Shown here one piece after another: positions 18,432 to 25,812 of a stretch of DNA of 64,000 nt. The DNA is from Qipengyuania aurantiaca (GTDB lineage: Bacteria; Pseudomonadota; Alphaproteobacteria; Sphingomonadales; Sphingomonadaceae): the NCBI RefSeq assembly GCF_019711375.1, contig NZ_CP081295.1:1240001-1304000 (forward strand), read 5' to 3'. The notes under the pieces are model-generated. The model searched no databases. It was given only the letters and a program-made list of their open reading frames with translations, and was not told the origin of the DNA. The position numbers and the translations under genes were made by a program. Positions within the stretch are counted from its first letter, which is position 1. Each line of letters starts with the position of its first letter.

Positions 18432-18884
18432 GAGTGGTTCTCCATTGCGGAAAGCAGCACCATGCTGCTCCCACCACCCATTGCCCCGATCGCAGCCAGC
18501 GTCGGAGCAGCGACGCTCAAACGCCGTGCTTCACTGACAACACCCATGCTTCGTTTGCGGGGGAAGTCGAATGGTTTCTGGTTGACGCGCAAATGTCGGC
18601 TTTGCGTCCCCATATCGGTCATTTGCGGATAACAAGTGACACCCCAAAAGCTGTCTTTTGAACCGGATCCTGAGCGGTATCCCACACTCAGTTGATTGAA
18701 CGCTGATATCGCTGCGAAATACTGCGAACGGCGCGAGAATACGCGGGCCGAAGCTTAGCGCAATCGGCACGCCGACCGCACTACGTCTAGTTTCCCCCGT
18801 CTATCAATGAGCCTCAAGCTGACCGCCTTCAAACGAAGGCGGTTTTTAGCTTGAGACGAAATACAGGATCGCTCGCCTTAGCCC
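18432..18884. other. Non-coding stretch between the recombinase module and the regulator gene
   Basis: About 450 bases without a supported gene. An 85-codon minus-strand frame ends in an ATGA overlap with DUF3489, but its sequence is not protein-like and it covers a degenerate intergenic repeat around 18580-18660 (AAATGTCGGC, ATCGGTCATTTGCGGATAAC). The right end holds a strong plus-strand hairpin terminator at 18812-18855. The right boundary of the mobile module probably lies here. Confidence 0.45.
18812..18855 (+). terminator. Nested hairpin with T-run pointing rightward, no matching plus-strand gene
   Basis: ACCGCCTTC/GAAGGCGGT with loop AAAC is followed by TTTTT on the plus strand, and an outer stem CTCAAGCT/AGCTTGAG encloses both. 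It looks like an efficient Rho-independent terminator, yet only minus-strand genes are visible for 2.5 kb to the left. It could also stop minus-strand transcription from the regulator gene less efficiently through the outer stem. Confidence 0.6.
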
Positions 18885-20522
18885 TCAATTCTTACTCTCG
18901 ACACTCAGTTCCAACGCGACCATTGTTCTGGCTTGGAAAATCAGGAAACTGGCTGCATCCGATACGGGCGTCGCGACGTGGAACCCTTGCCTTGCGGCAA
19001 AGCCGTCTACAAGCTTCTTGTTTGCCAACCTGTCATCGGTCCCGCGCAGTATAGTGACAGGCGCTTCTACATTCTGGGCTAGCTCGCTCCAGTCGATGGC
19101 ATAGATCTCGAGCTCCTCTGTCGCAGCCTGAAACCCGTACCGAAAAATTTCGAGCATTGCATCGCGGAGGAATTCGCGGATTTCGGGCCTGGCGGCAAAA
19201 ACACGATCAGGCGGCGAATCTTGAAAGAATGTGTCGAGATAGTTGGTATCAAGACCTTTTCGGATCTTGGCTACGACCGCGCGCACATAAAGTCGCATTG
19301 CGGCAGGCAGTCGGCGCGCCAACTGCAGCGGCAACCGATGGCCGAGCCCAAGTTGGGCAAGGTCTTCGTCGGTTGCGATGGGAACCGCAGGTCCGGCAAT
19401 TAGGACCCTGCTGCAAACCTCCGGATAGGACTGCGCAAAGGCCAAAGCAAAAGCCGTGCCTCCCGAGGCCGCGAGCACGGCGACTTCTTTTATTCCCAAT
19501 ATGTCGAGCAGTTGCGCGCAGCGACGGGCAAATTCTCGCGCCATTGCCACACCGCTGCCTTCATCGGCAGTACGGCCACAATAGGGGCGCCAAGGCGCGA
19601 TGATCCGCAAGCCAGCGGAAGAGAACGCCTCCCCGGTCTCCTTCGGCAAGAAAGGTCCGCCGAACAGCGGATGAAAATAAAGGACGGGCCGACCCGCCAC
19701 CGGGCCGTAAAATTCGACCCGCACATCGATTCCGCCAAGGAGGTAGCCGTCCTGCGAGGATGCGCTATCGGCTTTCGCGAGGCCTTCCGGACGCACCTTG
19801 TGCACCTCTCGATAACCACCATAGAGAGCAATCAATTCGCCCTGCGAGCCGAGGGAGAGCTTGGCGAGAAGGCGCTTTAGCTGGTTGCGCACCGTGCCAA
19901 GCGAAGTGCCCCGCTCTTCAGCCAGCAAACGCAGGCTCCCACGCTCCAGAACTTCGCGCAAGATCGCTTCCTCGGCGCCTGTCAGTGCAAAATCGTCGGC
20001 GAAGCGCGCGGCGCTGTCGCGATCCCACCGCAGGGGTATTGGCCGCAAGGTGGCGGTCCCCGAGAGCCCGGGTGTCGGAAGGACGAGATGCGGGATCGGC
20101 CGCTGCTCGTCTCCATCCAGCAAAAGGCTGACAATGCCCTGGTCCTGCAGGCCCGCGCTCACCGCCTTCACGAGTTCGCGGTCCTGAACGGCGCGGTCGG
20201 CTGGCCAGATGTTGGTGGGGAGAAATTCGCCCACCCTCACATTTGGCAAGGCGGAACTGGGCACCTGCAGGGCCAGTCGTCCGTCCAGGTGGATATCCTT
20301 CGCCGCCGCGTCTTGCTTCGCGTCGGCGCCTGCCGCTCCGCTCTCGGCAAGCAGGCGGTCGGCTTGCTCGAAATGAAATGCGAGGTCCGCGGAAGGATCG
20401 TCGAGCACACCCTTGTCGGCGAGCAGCGCCAGCGACGGGCGCAGGAGCAGAAGCCGCGCTGGATCGTGCGCAACCGCATAGATAGCAGCGATCAGGCGGC
20501 TTCGTTCGCTTGGCTGATCCAT
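18885..20522 (-). CDS. LuxR-type HTH regulator fused to an alpha/beta-hydrolase-fold domain (paralogue 1)
   Basis: A 545-residue protein in three parts. Residues 1-175 form an N-terminal region of unknown fold. A LuxR-type helix-turn-helix lies around 178-235 (LTGAEEAILREVLERGSLRLLAEE, then GTSLGTVRNQLKRLLAKL). Residues 260-540 form an alpha/beta hydrolase domain. The hydrolase elbow AASGG keeps a serine (Ser353) and RGTDDRL may hold the acid residue, but the catalytic His is missing: the place where DAGH is expected reads SDAASFLIF. This suggests a ligand-binding pseudo-hydrolase or a weak enzyme. ATG at 20520-20522 begins MDQPSERSRL. A terminator-like hairpin lies 50 bases upstream inside the leader. 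It is divergent from a paralogue at 20799, with a shared palindrome between them. No named family; function inferred. Confidence 0.88.
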   Translation of the reverse strand: MDQPSERSRLIAAIYAVAHDPARLLLLRPSLALLADKGVLDDPSADLAFHFEQADRLLAESGAAGADAKQDAAAKDIHLDGRLALQVPSSALPNVRVGEFLPTNIWPADRAVQDRELVKAVSAGLQDQGIVSLLLDGDEQRPIPHLVLPTPGLSGTATLRPIPLRWDRDSAARFADDFALTGAEEAILREVLERGSLRLLAEERGTSLGTVRNQLKRLLAKLSLGSQGELIALYGGYREVHKVRPEGLAKADSASSQDGYLLGGIDVRVEFYGPVAGRPVLYFHPLFGGPFLPKETGEAFSSAGLRIIAPWRPYCGRTADEGSGVAMAREFARRCAQLLDILGIKEVAVLAASGGTAFALAFAQSYPEVCSRVLIAGPAVPIATDEDLAQLGLGHRLPLQLARRLPAAMRLYVRAVVAKIRKGLDTNYLDTFFQDSPPDRVFAARPEIREFLRDAMLEIFRYGFQAATEELEIYAIDWSELAQNVEAPVTILRGTDDRLANKKLVDGFAARQGFHVATPVSDAASFLIFQARTMVALELSVESKN

Positions 20523-20570
20523 AGTCTTCGCAACCCTGGCTGGCGATCCCTGTCGCGGTGCTTCGCTTGT

Positions 20571-20609
20571 CAAAAAAATGGGGCCACCCGACACTTCGCG
20601 GGTGGCCCC
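20571..20609 (-). terminator. Intrinsic terminator (attenuator candidate) in the leader of regulator 1
   Basis: A perfect 11-base stem GGGGCCACCCG/CGGGTGGCCCC with loop ACACTTCG, followed on the minus strand by A and seven T residues. It lies 50-90 bases upstream of the minus-strand regulator start and downstream of the probable divergent promoter. Transcripts must pass it before reaching the gene, so it is a candidate attenuator or the end of a short leader RNA. Confidence 0.75.
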
Positions 20610-20715
20610 GGCGGGACCCACGATGGCAGGCATCGTGACGGGTCGCAACTTCGTCCCGCCCAATCGGATTACCTGTTGCCGCTTTCTTTTAACGCCGGAA
20701 AAATCCGCCCCCATG

Positions 20716-20727
20716 TCCCAGATGGGA
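20716..20727. promoter_or_regulatory. Palindromic operator TCCCA-GA-TGGGA between the divergent regulators
   Basis: TCCCAGATGGGA is an inverted repeat with a two-base centre, preceded by TG and followed by TATTCC. The same 17-base pattern (TG-TCCCA-NN-TGGGATAT-N-CC) recurs at 22459 in front of the autotransporter gene, with the centre reversed (TC instead of GA). Its place 72 bases before the regulator 2 start and its dyad shape fit a LuxR-type dimer site. Binding by the adjacent regulators is inferred. Confidence 0.7.
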
Positions 20728-20798
20728 TATTCCGGCCATACACTCGCTCCCGCTAGCCTTTCGCGCAGACACTCAGTCCAGCGGATCGCAACGCTCAC

Positions 20799-22442
20799 AT
20801 GACCGACACAACACACTCGGCGGGTATCGAGGATATCGTCGCGCAAACCTATTCCGCCATTGCGCGGCCTGACAGCGTTATCGATCTGCTCGGTACACTC
20901 GGCAGGGCTCCGCGCGAGCCTACGCGCGCGCTCGACACGCATCTCGCCAACGCGGCCGACATTATCGACCAGATGTATCCGCTGAGCGCGGAAGATCTCG
21001 CTTCTCTCGACACGCGACCGGGGACGGATTTCGATTGCGATCTGGCCATCGATAGCGCCTTCCGGGTTCTCCATGTCGACTGCGCCCTGCTCGACCAAAC
21101 CCGCTTTGTGGTCGAAGAATTGCTGCCCGACTGGGCGCTAGACAATGTCGCGCGCGGTTCGTCCGAACGAGACCGCATACCGCGCGATGACCAGCCCGGG
21201 CTCGTCCGGCTTCATTGCCGCGAGGATGACGAGGACGGCAGCTGGTTCGTGGTGCGCCGCATCGCGGAGGATGGCAGGCCAGACCAGATCCGATTTTTCG
21301 CGCTGCGTATGCAATGGGACAATGCGCACGGCGTCGCGTTCCAGGACGCGCTTGGCCTTTCCGATGTCGAGACCATGATGCTGCGCCATCTCGTGCGCGG
21401 CGGGACCTTGCGCAGCTTTGCCGACGGCCGCAAGAGGTCCCTCGGGACGGTTCGCAACCAGATGAAAGTGCTCCAGCGCAAGCTGGCCGTTCGCTCGAAA
21501 GAAGAAGTGCTGCTCCTATACGCGGGATTTGTCGGGACGCTGGAAAGCAACGCCGGAGGGACAGCCCAAGCGCAGCACGTGTGTTCGAACGTCATGCCTA
21601 CGCGCAACGGGTCACTGGCGTGGGAGGAGCTTGGCGATCCGTCCGGAAAGCCTGTCGTGTTTTTCCATCCGCTCGAAGGCGCTCTGCTTCCGAACTCGGC
21701 GGAGCGTGCCTTTCGCCAGCAGGGGGTTCGCATCCTTGCTCCATGGCGCCCGTTCCACGGCGAGACCACGGGAAGCGGCTTCGGGCTCGACGGCATGGAG
21801 GGTTTCGCGCGCGACATCGCAGAGTGGCTGACCCATCTCGGGATCGATCAGGCCACCTGCTTCGCAACGCAAGCCGGAGCGCCGTATATGGCGGCGGCCC
21901 TGCACTACGCTCCGCAGCGCTTCTCCCGCGCCTTCGGCTTCGGTGCCTTCCTGCCGATCGGCAACGAAGCGGAGATGGCGCTCATCCCGATAAGCCATCG
22001 CCTGTCGATCAGGGCGGTTCGCGCCTCGCCCGCTTTTGCGCGCATGTACCAGCGCGGCATGCTGGCTTCGGTCGGCAAGGGAAACCTCGCCCGCTTCGTG
22101 GAAAATTTCTACGAGGGTCACGATCGCGAACTGGCCGCGGTGCGTCACCCGGAAGTACTCAGCGTCATGCGCCGGTCGGCCAGCTATGCCCTTGCCAATT
22201 CCATCGACGGGGCAATCGACACCATGCAATCATGGGCGAGCGACTGGTCGTCGCTGCTGGTATCGAGAGAGGTTCCGCTTACCTTGTTCTATGGAAGTGA
22301 GGATGCGAATATGGGGCCGCCTCTCGTCGAGGCGATCGCGCGGCGACTTCGCCTTTCCGAACCGCAATTTCTCGACGACGCCGGCAGCTTCTTCCTGATC
22401 GACGCCCCGCAAAAGCTTGCCGAAATCTTAAGCAGGGACTGA
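20799..22442 (+). CDS. LuxR-type HTH regulator fused to a degenerate alpha/beta-hydrolase domain (paralogue 2)
   Basis: A 547-residue paralogue of the divergent gene with the same layout. The N-terminal region (1-180) is followed by a LuxR-type helix-turn-helix at about 187-242 (LGLSDVETMMLRHLVRGG, KRSLGTVRNQMKVLQRKLAV) and an alpha/beta hydrolase fold at 265-545 (PVVFFHPLEGALLP, GVRILAPWRPFHG). Its nucleophile elbow reads ATQAG, with Gln358 replacing the serine, and the usual DAGH is DAGS (Ser530), so two catalytic residues are lost. It should act as a sensor rather than an enzyme. ATG at 20799 has no strong ribosome site. It ends 90 bases before the autotransporter gene, with the second palindrome in that gap. 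Confidence 0.88.
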   Translation: MTDTTHSAGIEDIVAQTYSAIARPDSVIDLLGTLGRAPREPTRALDTHLANAADIIDQMYPLSAEDLASLDTRPGTDFDCDLAIDSAFRVLHVDCALLDQTRFVVEELLPDWALDNVARGSSERDRIPRDDQPGLVRLHCREDDEDGSWFVVRRIAEDGRPDQIRFFALRMQWDNAHGVAFQDALGLSDVETMMLRHLVRGGTLRSFADGRKRSLGTVRNQMKVLQRKLAVRSKEEVLLLYAGFVGTLESNAGGTAQAQHVCSNVMPTRNGSLAWEELGDPSGKPVVFFHPLEGALLPNSAERAFRQQGVRILAPWRPFHGETTGSGFGLDGMEGFARDIAEWLTHLGIDQATCFATQAGAPYMAAALHYAPQRFSRAFGFGAFLPIGNEAEMALIPISHRLSIRAVRASPAFARMYQRGMLASVGKGNLARFVENFYEGHDRELAAVRHPEVLSVMRRSASYALANSIDGAIDTMQSWASDWSSLLVSREVPLTLFYGSEDANMGPPLVEAIARRLRLSEPQFLDDAGSFFLIDAPQKLAEILSRD

Positions 22443-22458
22443 GAAAACCGCTTCACTG

Positions 22459-22470
22459 TCCCATCTGGGA
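22459..22470. promoter_or_regulatory. Second palindromic operator TCCCA-TC-TGGGA, upstream of the autotransporter
   Basis: TCCCATCTGGGA is the reverse complement of the core at 20716-20727 and shares the flanking TG on the left and ATAT-N-CC on the right. It is centred 67 bases before the autotransporter ATG, similar to the 77 bases at regulator 2. The matching position and extended identity make a shared regulator likely. Confidence 0.7.
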
Positions 22471-22531
22471 TATGCCTGTGTCTGCGATCGGCTGGCAATC
22501 GCCCGGGACCTTTTCAACCAGGGGTCTCAAC

Positions 22532-25500
22532 ATGAATATTACCAAGCTTACCAAACGTAGCCTCGCCCTCGGGTCGGCCTCCGCAGTTGCCATCGCCATG
22601 GCCGGCAGCGCGCAGGCCGCAACCAGCACCACGCCGACAAACCTGGTGTATACCGACGTCGGCGGCCTTTGTCAGATCGAGGCGACGTTCACAATCACTG
22701 GCGAGGATTCTGACAATCCAAACAACACCGACGAATTCCAGGTGCGTATCACCGACGGCCTGGTCGATGCGCGATTGGATATCGGAACAACCGATGTCAT
22801 CTTGGTTGGTAGTTCTGCGGTGCGGTCCTACGCAGCCAACATCCGCGGAGCCACCGCCGCTGATGCCCGTACCGCGCCGATCTATTACTCGGTCATAGAC
22901 AACGTGACGGCCCTGGGCGGCACGCAGTATATTACCATCGCGCAAACACCTATCGATCCGGCTGCCATGCGCGCAGCAGGCGGAGAATGCGCGACAGCTG
23001 CAAATGCCATTCCGGGCCAAATGAACCAAGCACCGATTGCAAATGCCGGCCCCGACGCAGCCGGCCGAGGCGGCCGCCTTGCCGGCCTGAGTGCGGCAAA
23101 CTCCAGCGACCCGGATGGCGACACGCTGACCTTCTCGTGGACGCAGACCAACGGAACCCCGGTCGTTCTCAACAATCCCGATACGGATTCGCCCACCTTC
23201 ACCACGCCCCCTGCCCAACGCAGCACGCAGACGCTCACTTTCGAGGTAACCGTCACCGACCCCTCGGGCGCAAGCTCCACCGACCAGGTCAATTATACCG
23301 TGCTGTCGAACGCTGCACCGCAGCCCGATGCCGGAGCCGACCAGACCGTCCAGGGCGGAGATACGGTCACGCTGGACGCCTCCAGCTCGAGCGACCCGAA
23401 CAACGACCAGCTGACCTATAGCTGGTCGCAATCTTCAGGTCCGAACGTGACACTGAGCGACCCGGCCTCGGCAATGCCGACCTTCACCGCACCGGCAGCT
23501 ACGGGTGCCGAACAGGTCCTCGTGTTCAATCTGACGGTCAGCGATGGCGTGGCTAATCCGCCAAACTCGGTCGTGCAGATCGACCAGGTTACCATCCGCA
23601 TTGCTGCCGCAACCAATCTTGCCCCGATCGCCGACGCAGGAACTGGCGGCACCATAACCGCCGGGCAGACCGTGACGCTCGATGGTACAGGGTCGAGCGA
23701 TCCTGAAGGTGATGCAATCAGCTACACCTGGACACAGGTCTCAGGGACCAATGTCACCATCAATTCGCCAAATTCCGCTACAGCGAGCTTCGTGGCTCCG
23801 GCACGCACTGCCCAAGACCAGCGCCTGGTGTTCCAGCTTGAAGTGCAAGAATCGCTTACGCGCCTGGCAAATGGCAAACGCGACAAGCAGGCCGCGCTTC
23901 CGGTCGTCGGCGTCAGTCCCAGCAACATCGACACGGTTGAATTCATCATTCCTGCCAATGATGTTCCCATTGCCGATGCAGGCGCCAACCAAGGGCCACT
24001 CGACAGCGGCACCGCCGTGCAACTCGATGGCAGCGGCTCGAGCGATGCCGATGGCGACCCGCTCACTTACAGCTGGACGCAGGTGTCCGGAACTCCGGTG
24101 ACGCTTACCGGCTCCAACACCGCCACGCCCAGCTTCACCGCACCGTTGGTGGCCGGTACTGAAGACCTCGTCTTCCGGCTCGTCGTCAACGATGGCTTCG
24201 CCGACTCTCCCGCCGACACCGTCCGCATCGCCATACGGGCGCAGGGTACCATCACCATCGTCCAGCGCGTTGTGGGCGACGACACGACGGTGGCCTACAC
24301 CACCACCGTACCGGGCCTCGCCTCCACCATCACCACGAGCGGCGGACAGGGCAGCGCAAGCGTCTCGCAGGTTACGGCGGGCAGCTACAGCTTCTCGGTC
24401 GATGATCTCAGGGCGCAGGGCTACGCTCTCACCGCGCTTGACTGCAACGACACCGACAGCGCTGTCTCGCTCGCCAACTCCAGCATCGGCATCGAGCTTT
24501 CGCCGAGCGAAGACCTCGTCTGCACGGTGGAGCTGAGCGATACGCGCAGCGCCGCGACCCAGGCCATCGGCGAGTTCCTCGGCGGGCGTAACGCGCTGCT
24601 GATGGGTGCCGAACCTTCGCGCCAGCGCCGTATCGATCGCCTGCGTGGTAGCGCACCGCAAGGAGGCCAGGCGACGGTTGGCGGAATGCCGGTTCCGGGT
24701 GGCGACAAGCTGCCGATGCAGGTCGGTATCGACGGCGACAAGGCGGTCGTGCGCGGCAGCCTTGCCATGACCCGCAACACGCTCGGCATGGGCGGCGCGG
24801 CTGAAGGCAAGTTCGACATCTGGTTCGAAGGCCAGGTGGCGGACGTTACGCTGGGTCGGAACAAGGGCACCTTCAAGGCGGGCTTCATTGGCGCGGACTA
24901 TGTCGTCAGCGAGAACCTTCTCGTCGGCGCGCTTTTCCAGATCGACGATTTCGACAATGATGACGACACCCTTGGCGCAGGCGAGGCCCAGGGCAGCGGC
25001 TGGATGGCCGGCCCCTACCTGACCGCCCGCTTCGACGAGCAGTTCTACGTCGATGCGCGGGTGGCCTACGGCAAGTCGTCGAACTCGGTCTCGCCCCTTG
25101 GTACCTTCGTGAGCGACTTCGATACTACCCGTCTGTTCGCGACGCTTTCGGCCTCTGGTGATGTCGCACTGGGCGAGGGCTTTACCCTGTGGCCCGAAGC
25201 CAGCGTGCGTTACCTCCGCGAGGGCGTGAACGGATACACCGATACCCTTGGCGTACGAATCGACGACTTCAACGTCGACCAGGGCGAAGTCGCCTTCAGC
25301 CCACGGATCGACTATCTTTCCGAGAGCGCCGACGGCTGGACAACGGCGCCCTATGCGAAGATGGAAGGCGTGCTGACCTTCGGCGCCAACGCGTTCTCGC
25401 CGGTCGACAACGGCCTGCGCGGGAAGACCGCGGTCGGCATCGATGTCCGTTCACCCGACGATGTGCGTTTCGGCCTCTCGGGCTTTTACGACGGAATCGG

Positions 25501-25555
25501 CGAAGACGATTACAAAGCCTTGGGTGCGAGCGTGACTGTCGGCTTCAGCTTCTGA
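22532..25555 (+). CDS. Outer-membrane autotransporter with PKD-like repeats
   Basis: A 1007-residue surface protein. The signal peptide (MNITKLTKRSLALGSASAVA, cleaved after AQA near residue 30) is followed by an N-terminal domain of about 140 residues. Four PKD/Ig-like repeats of about 90 residues each open with APIANAGPD, PQPDAGADQ, APIADAGTG or VPIADAGAN and carry a SSDPxxDxLTYSWTQ core. A small beta domain (GTITIVQRVVGDD) and a C-terminal beta-barrel of about 270 residues ending in Phe (VTVGFSF) complete it. The layout is that of a type V autotransporter adhesin. ATG at 22532 follows AGGGG. The palindrome at 22459 and the two upstream regulators suggest dedicated control. A strong terminator follows. 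The ligand is unknown. Confidence 0.88.
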   Translation: MNITKLTKRSLALGSASAVAIAMAGSAQAATSTTPTNLVYTDVGGLCQIEATFTITGEDSDNPNNTDEFQVRITDGLVDARLDIGTTDVILVGSSAVRSYAANIRGATAADARTAPIYYSVIDNVTALGGTQYITIAQTPIDPAAMRAAGGECATAANAIPGQMNQAPIANAGPDAAGRGGRLAGLSAANSSDPDGDTLTFSWTQTNGTPVVLNNPDTDSPTFTTPPAQRSTQTLTFEVTVTDPSGASSTDQVNYTVLSNAAPQPDAGADQTVQGGDTVTLDASSSSDPNNDQLTYSWSQSSGPNVTLSDPASAMPTFTAPAATGAEQVLVFNLTVSDGVANPPNSVVQIDQVTIRIAAATNLAPIADAGTGGTITAGQTVTLDGTGSSDPEGDAISYTWTQVSGTNVTINSPNSATASFVAPARTAQDQRLVFQLEVQESLTRLANGKRDKQAALPVVGVSPSNIDTVEFIIPANDVPIADAGANQGPLDSGTAVQLDGSGSSDADGDPLTYSWTQVSGTPVTLTGSNTATPSFTAPLVAGTEDLVFRLVVNDGFADSPADTVRIAIRAQGTITIVQRVVGDDTTVAYTTTVPGLASTITTSGGQGSASVSQVTAGSYSFSVDDLRAQGYALTALDCNDTDSAVSLANSSIGIELSPSEDLVCTVELSDTRSAATQAIGEFLGGRNALLMGAEPSRQRRIDRLRGSAPQGGQATVGGMPVPGGDKLPMQVGIDGDKAVVRGSLAMTRNTLGMGGAAEGKFDIWFEGQVADVTLGRNKGTFKAGFIGADYVVSENLLVGALFQIDDFDNDDDTLGAGEAQGSGWMAGPYLTARFDEQFYVDARVAYGKSSNSVSPLGTFVSDFDTTRLFATLSASGDVALGEGFTLWPEASVRYLREGVNGYTDTLGVRIDDFNVDQGEVAFSPRIDYLSESADGWTTAPYAKMEGVLTFGANAFSPVDNGLRGKTAVGIDVRSPDDVRFGLSGFYDGIGEDDYKALGASVTVGFSF

Positions 25556-25582
25556 ATTCTCTGAAGCACCCATTAGGAAAAG

Positions 25583-25620
25583 GGGTCGCGAAGGGGCTTA
25601 GCCTTCGCGACCCTGTTTTT
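25583..25620 (+). terminator. Terminator of the autotransporter gene
   Basis: A perfect 12-base stem GGGTCGCGAAGG/CCTTCGCGACCC with an eight-base loop (GGCTTAGC minus one pair), followed by TG and five T residues, 28 bases after the stop codon. Confidence 0.85.
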
Positions 25621-25771
25621 CACCTGTTACCTCATGAAGTGGAGCAGTCGAAGCGTGGGGGCAGCCTCAAGGATGGCAGTAGTCGAAACGAGACTCGCCA
25701 ATCCAGTAATTGATTCTCACTCGGACAAGCTTTAACCCTAAAGAAATGTCAGTTTTATGAGGAGTCTCATC

Positions 25772-25812
25772 AAAAAGCGGACGGTCCGTAATCGGCTCCA
25801 AAACTGCCCAAT
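25772..25812. repeat. Degenerate intergenic repeat, copy A
   Basis: AAAGCGGACGGTCCG-T-AATCGGCTCC and following bases closely match 32956-32997 (AAAGCGGACTGTCCG-C-AATCGGCTCC). About 35 of 41 positions agree. It sits between convergent genes and ends at the TonB receptor stop. Origin unknown. Confidence 0.6.

Noticed and set aside
18428..18685. 85-codon minus-strand frame overlapping DUF3489 by ATGA
   Set aside because: The overlap looks like translational coupling, but the sequence is not protein-like and covers a degenerate intergenic repeat; no homologue recognised.
23020..24240. DNA-level tandem repeats in the autotransporter gene
   Set aside because: The repeats are protein domains (PKD-like) that have diverged at the DNA level; no recent duplication is evident.
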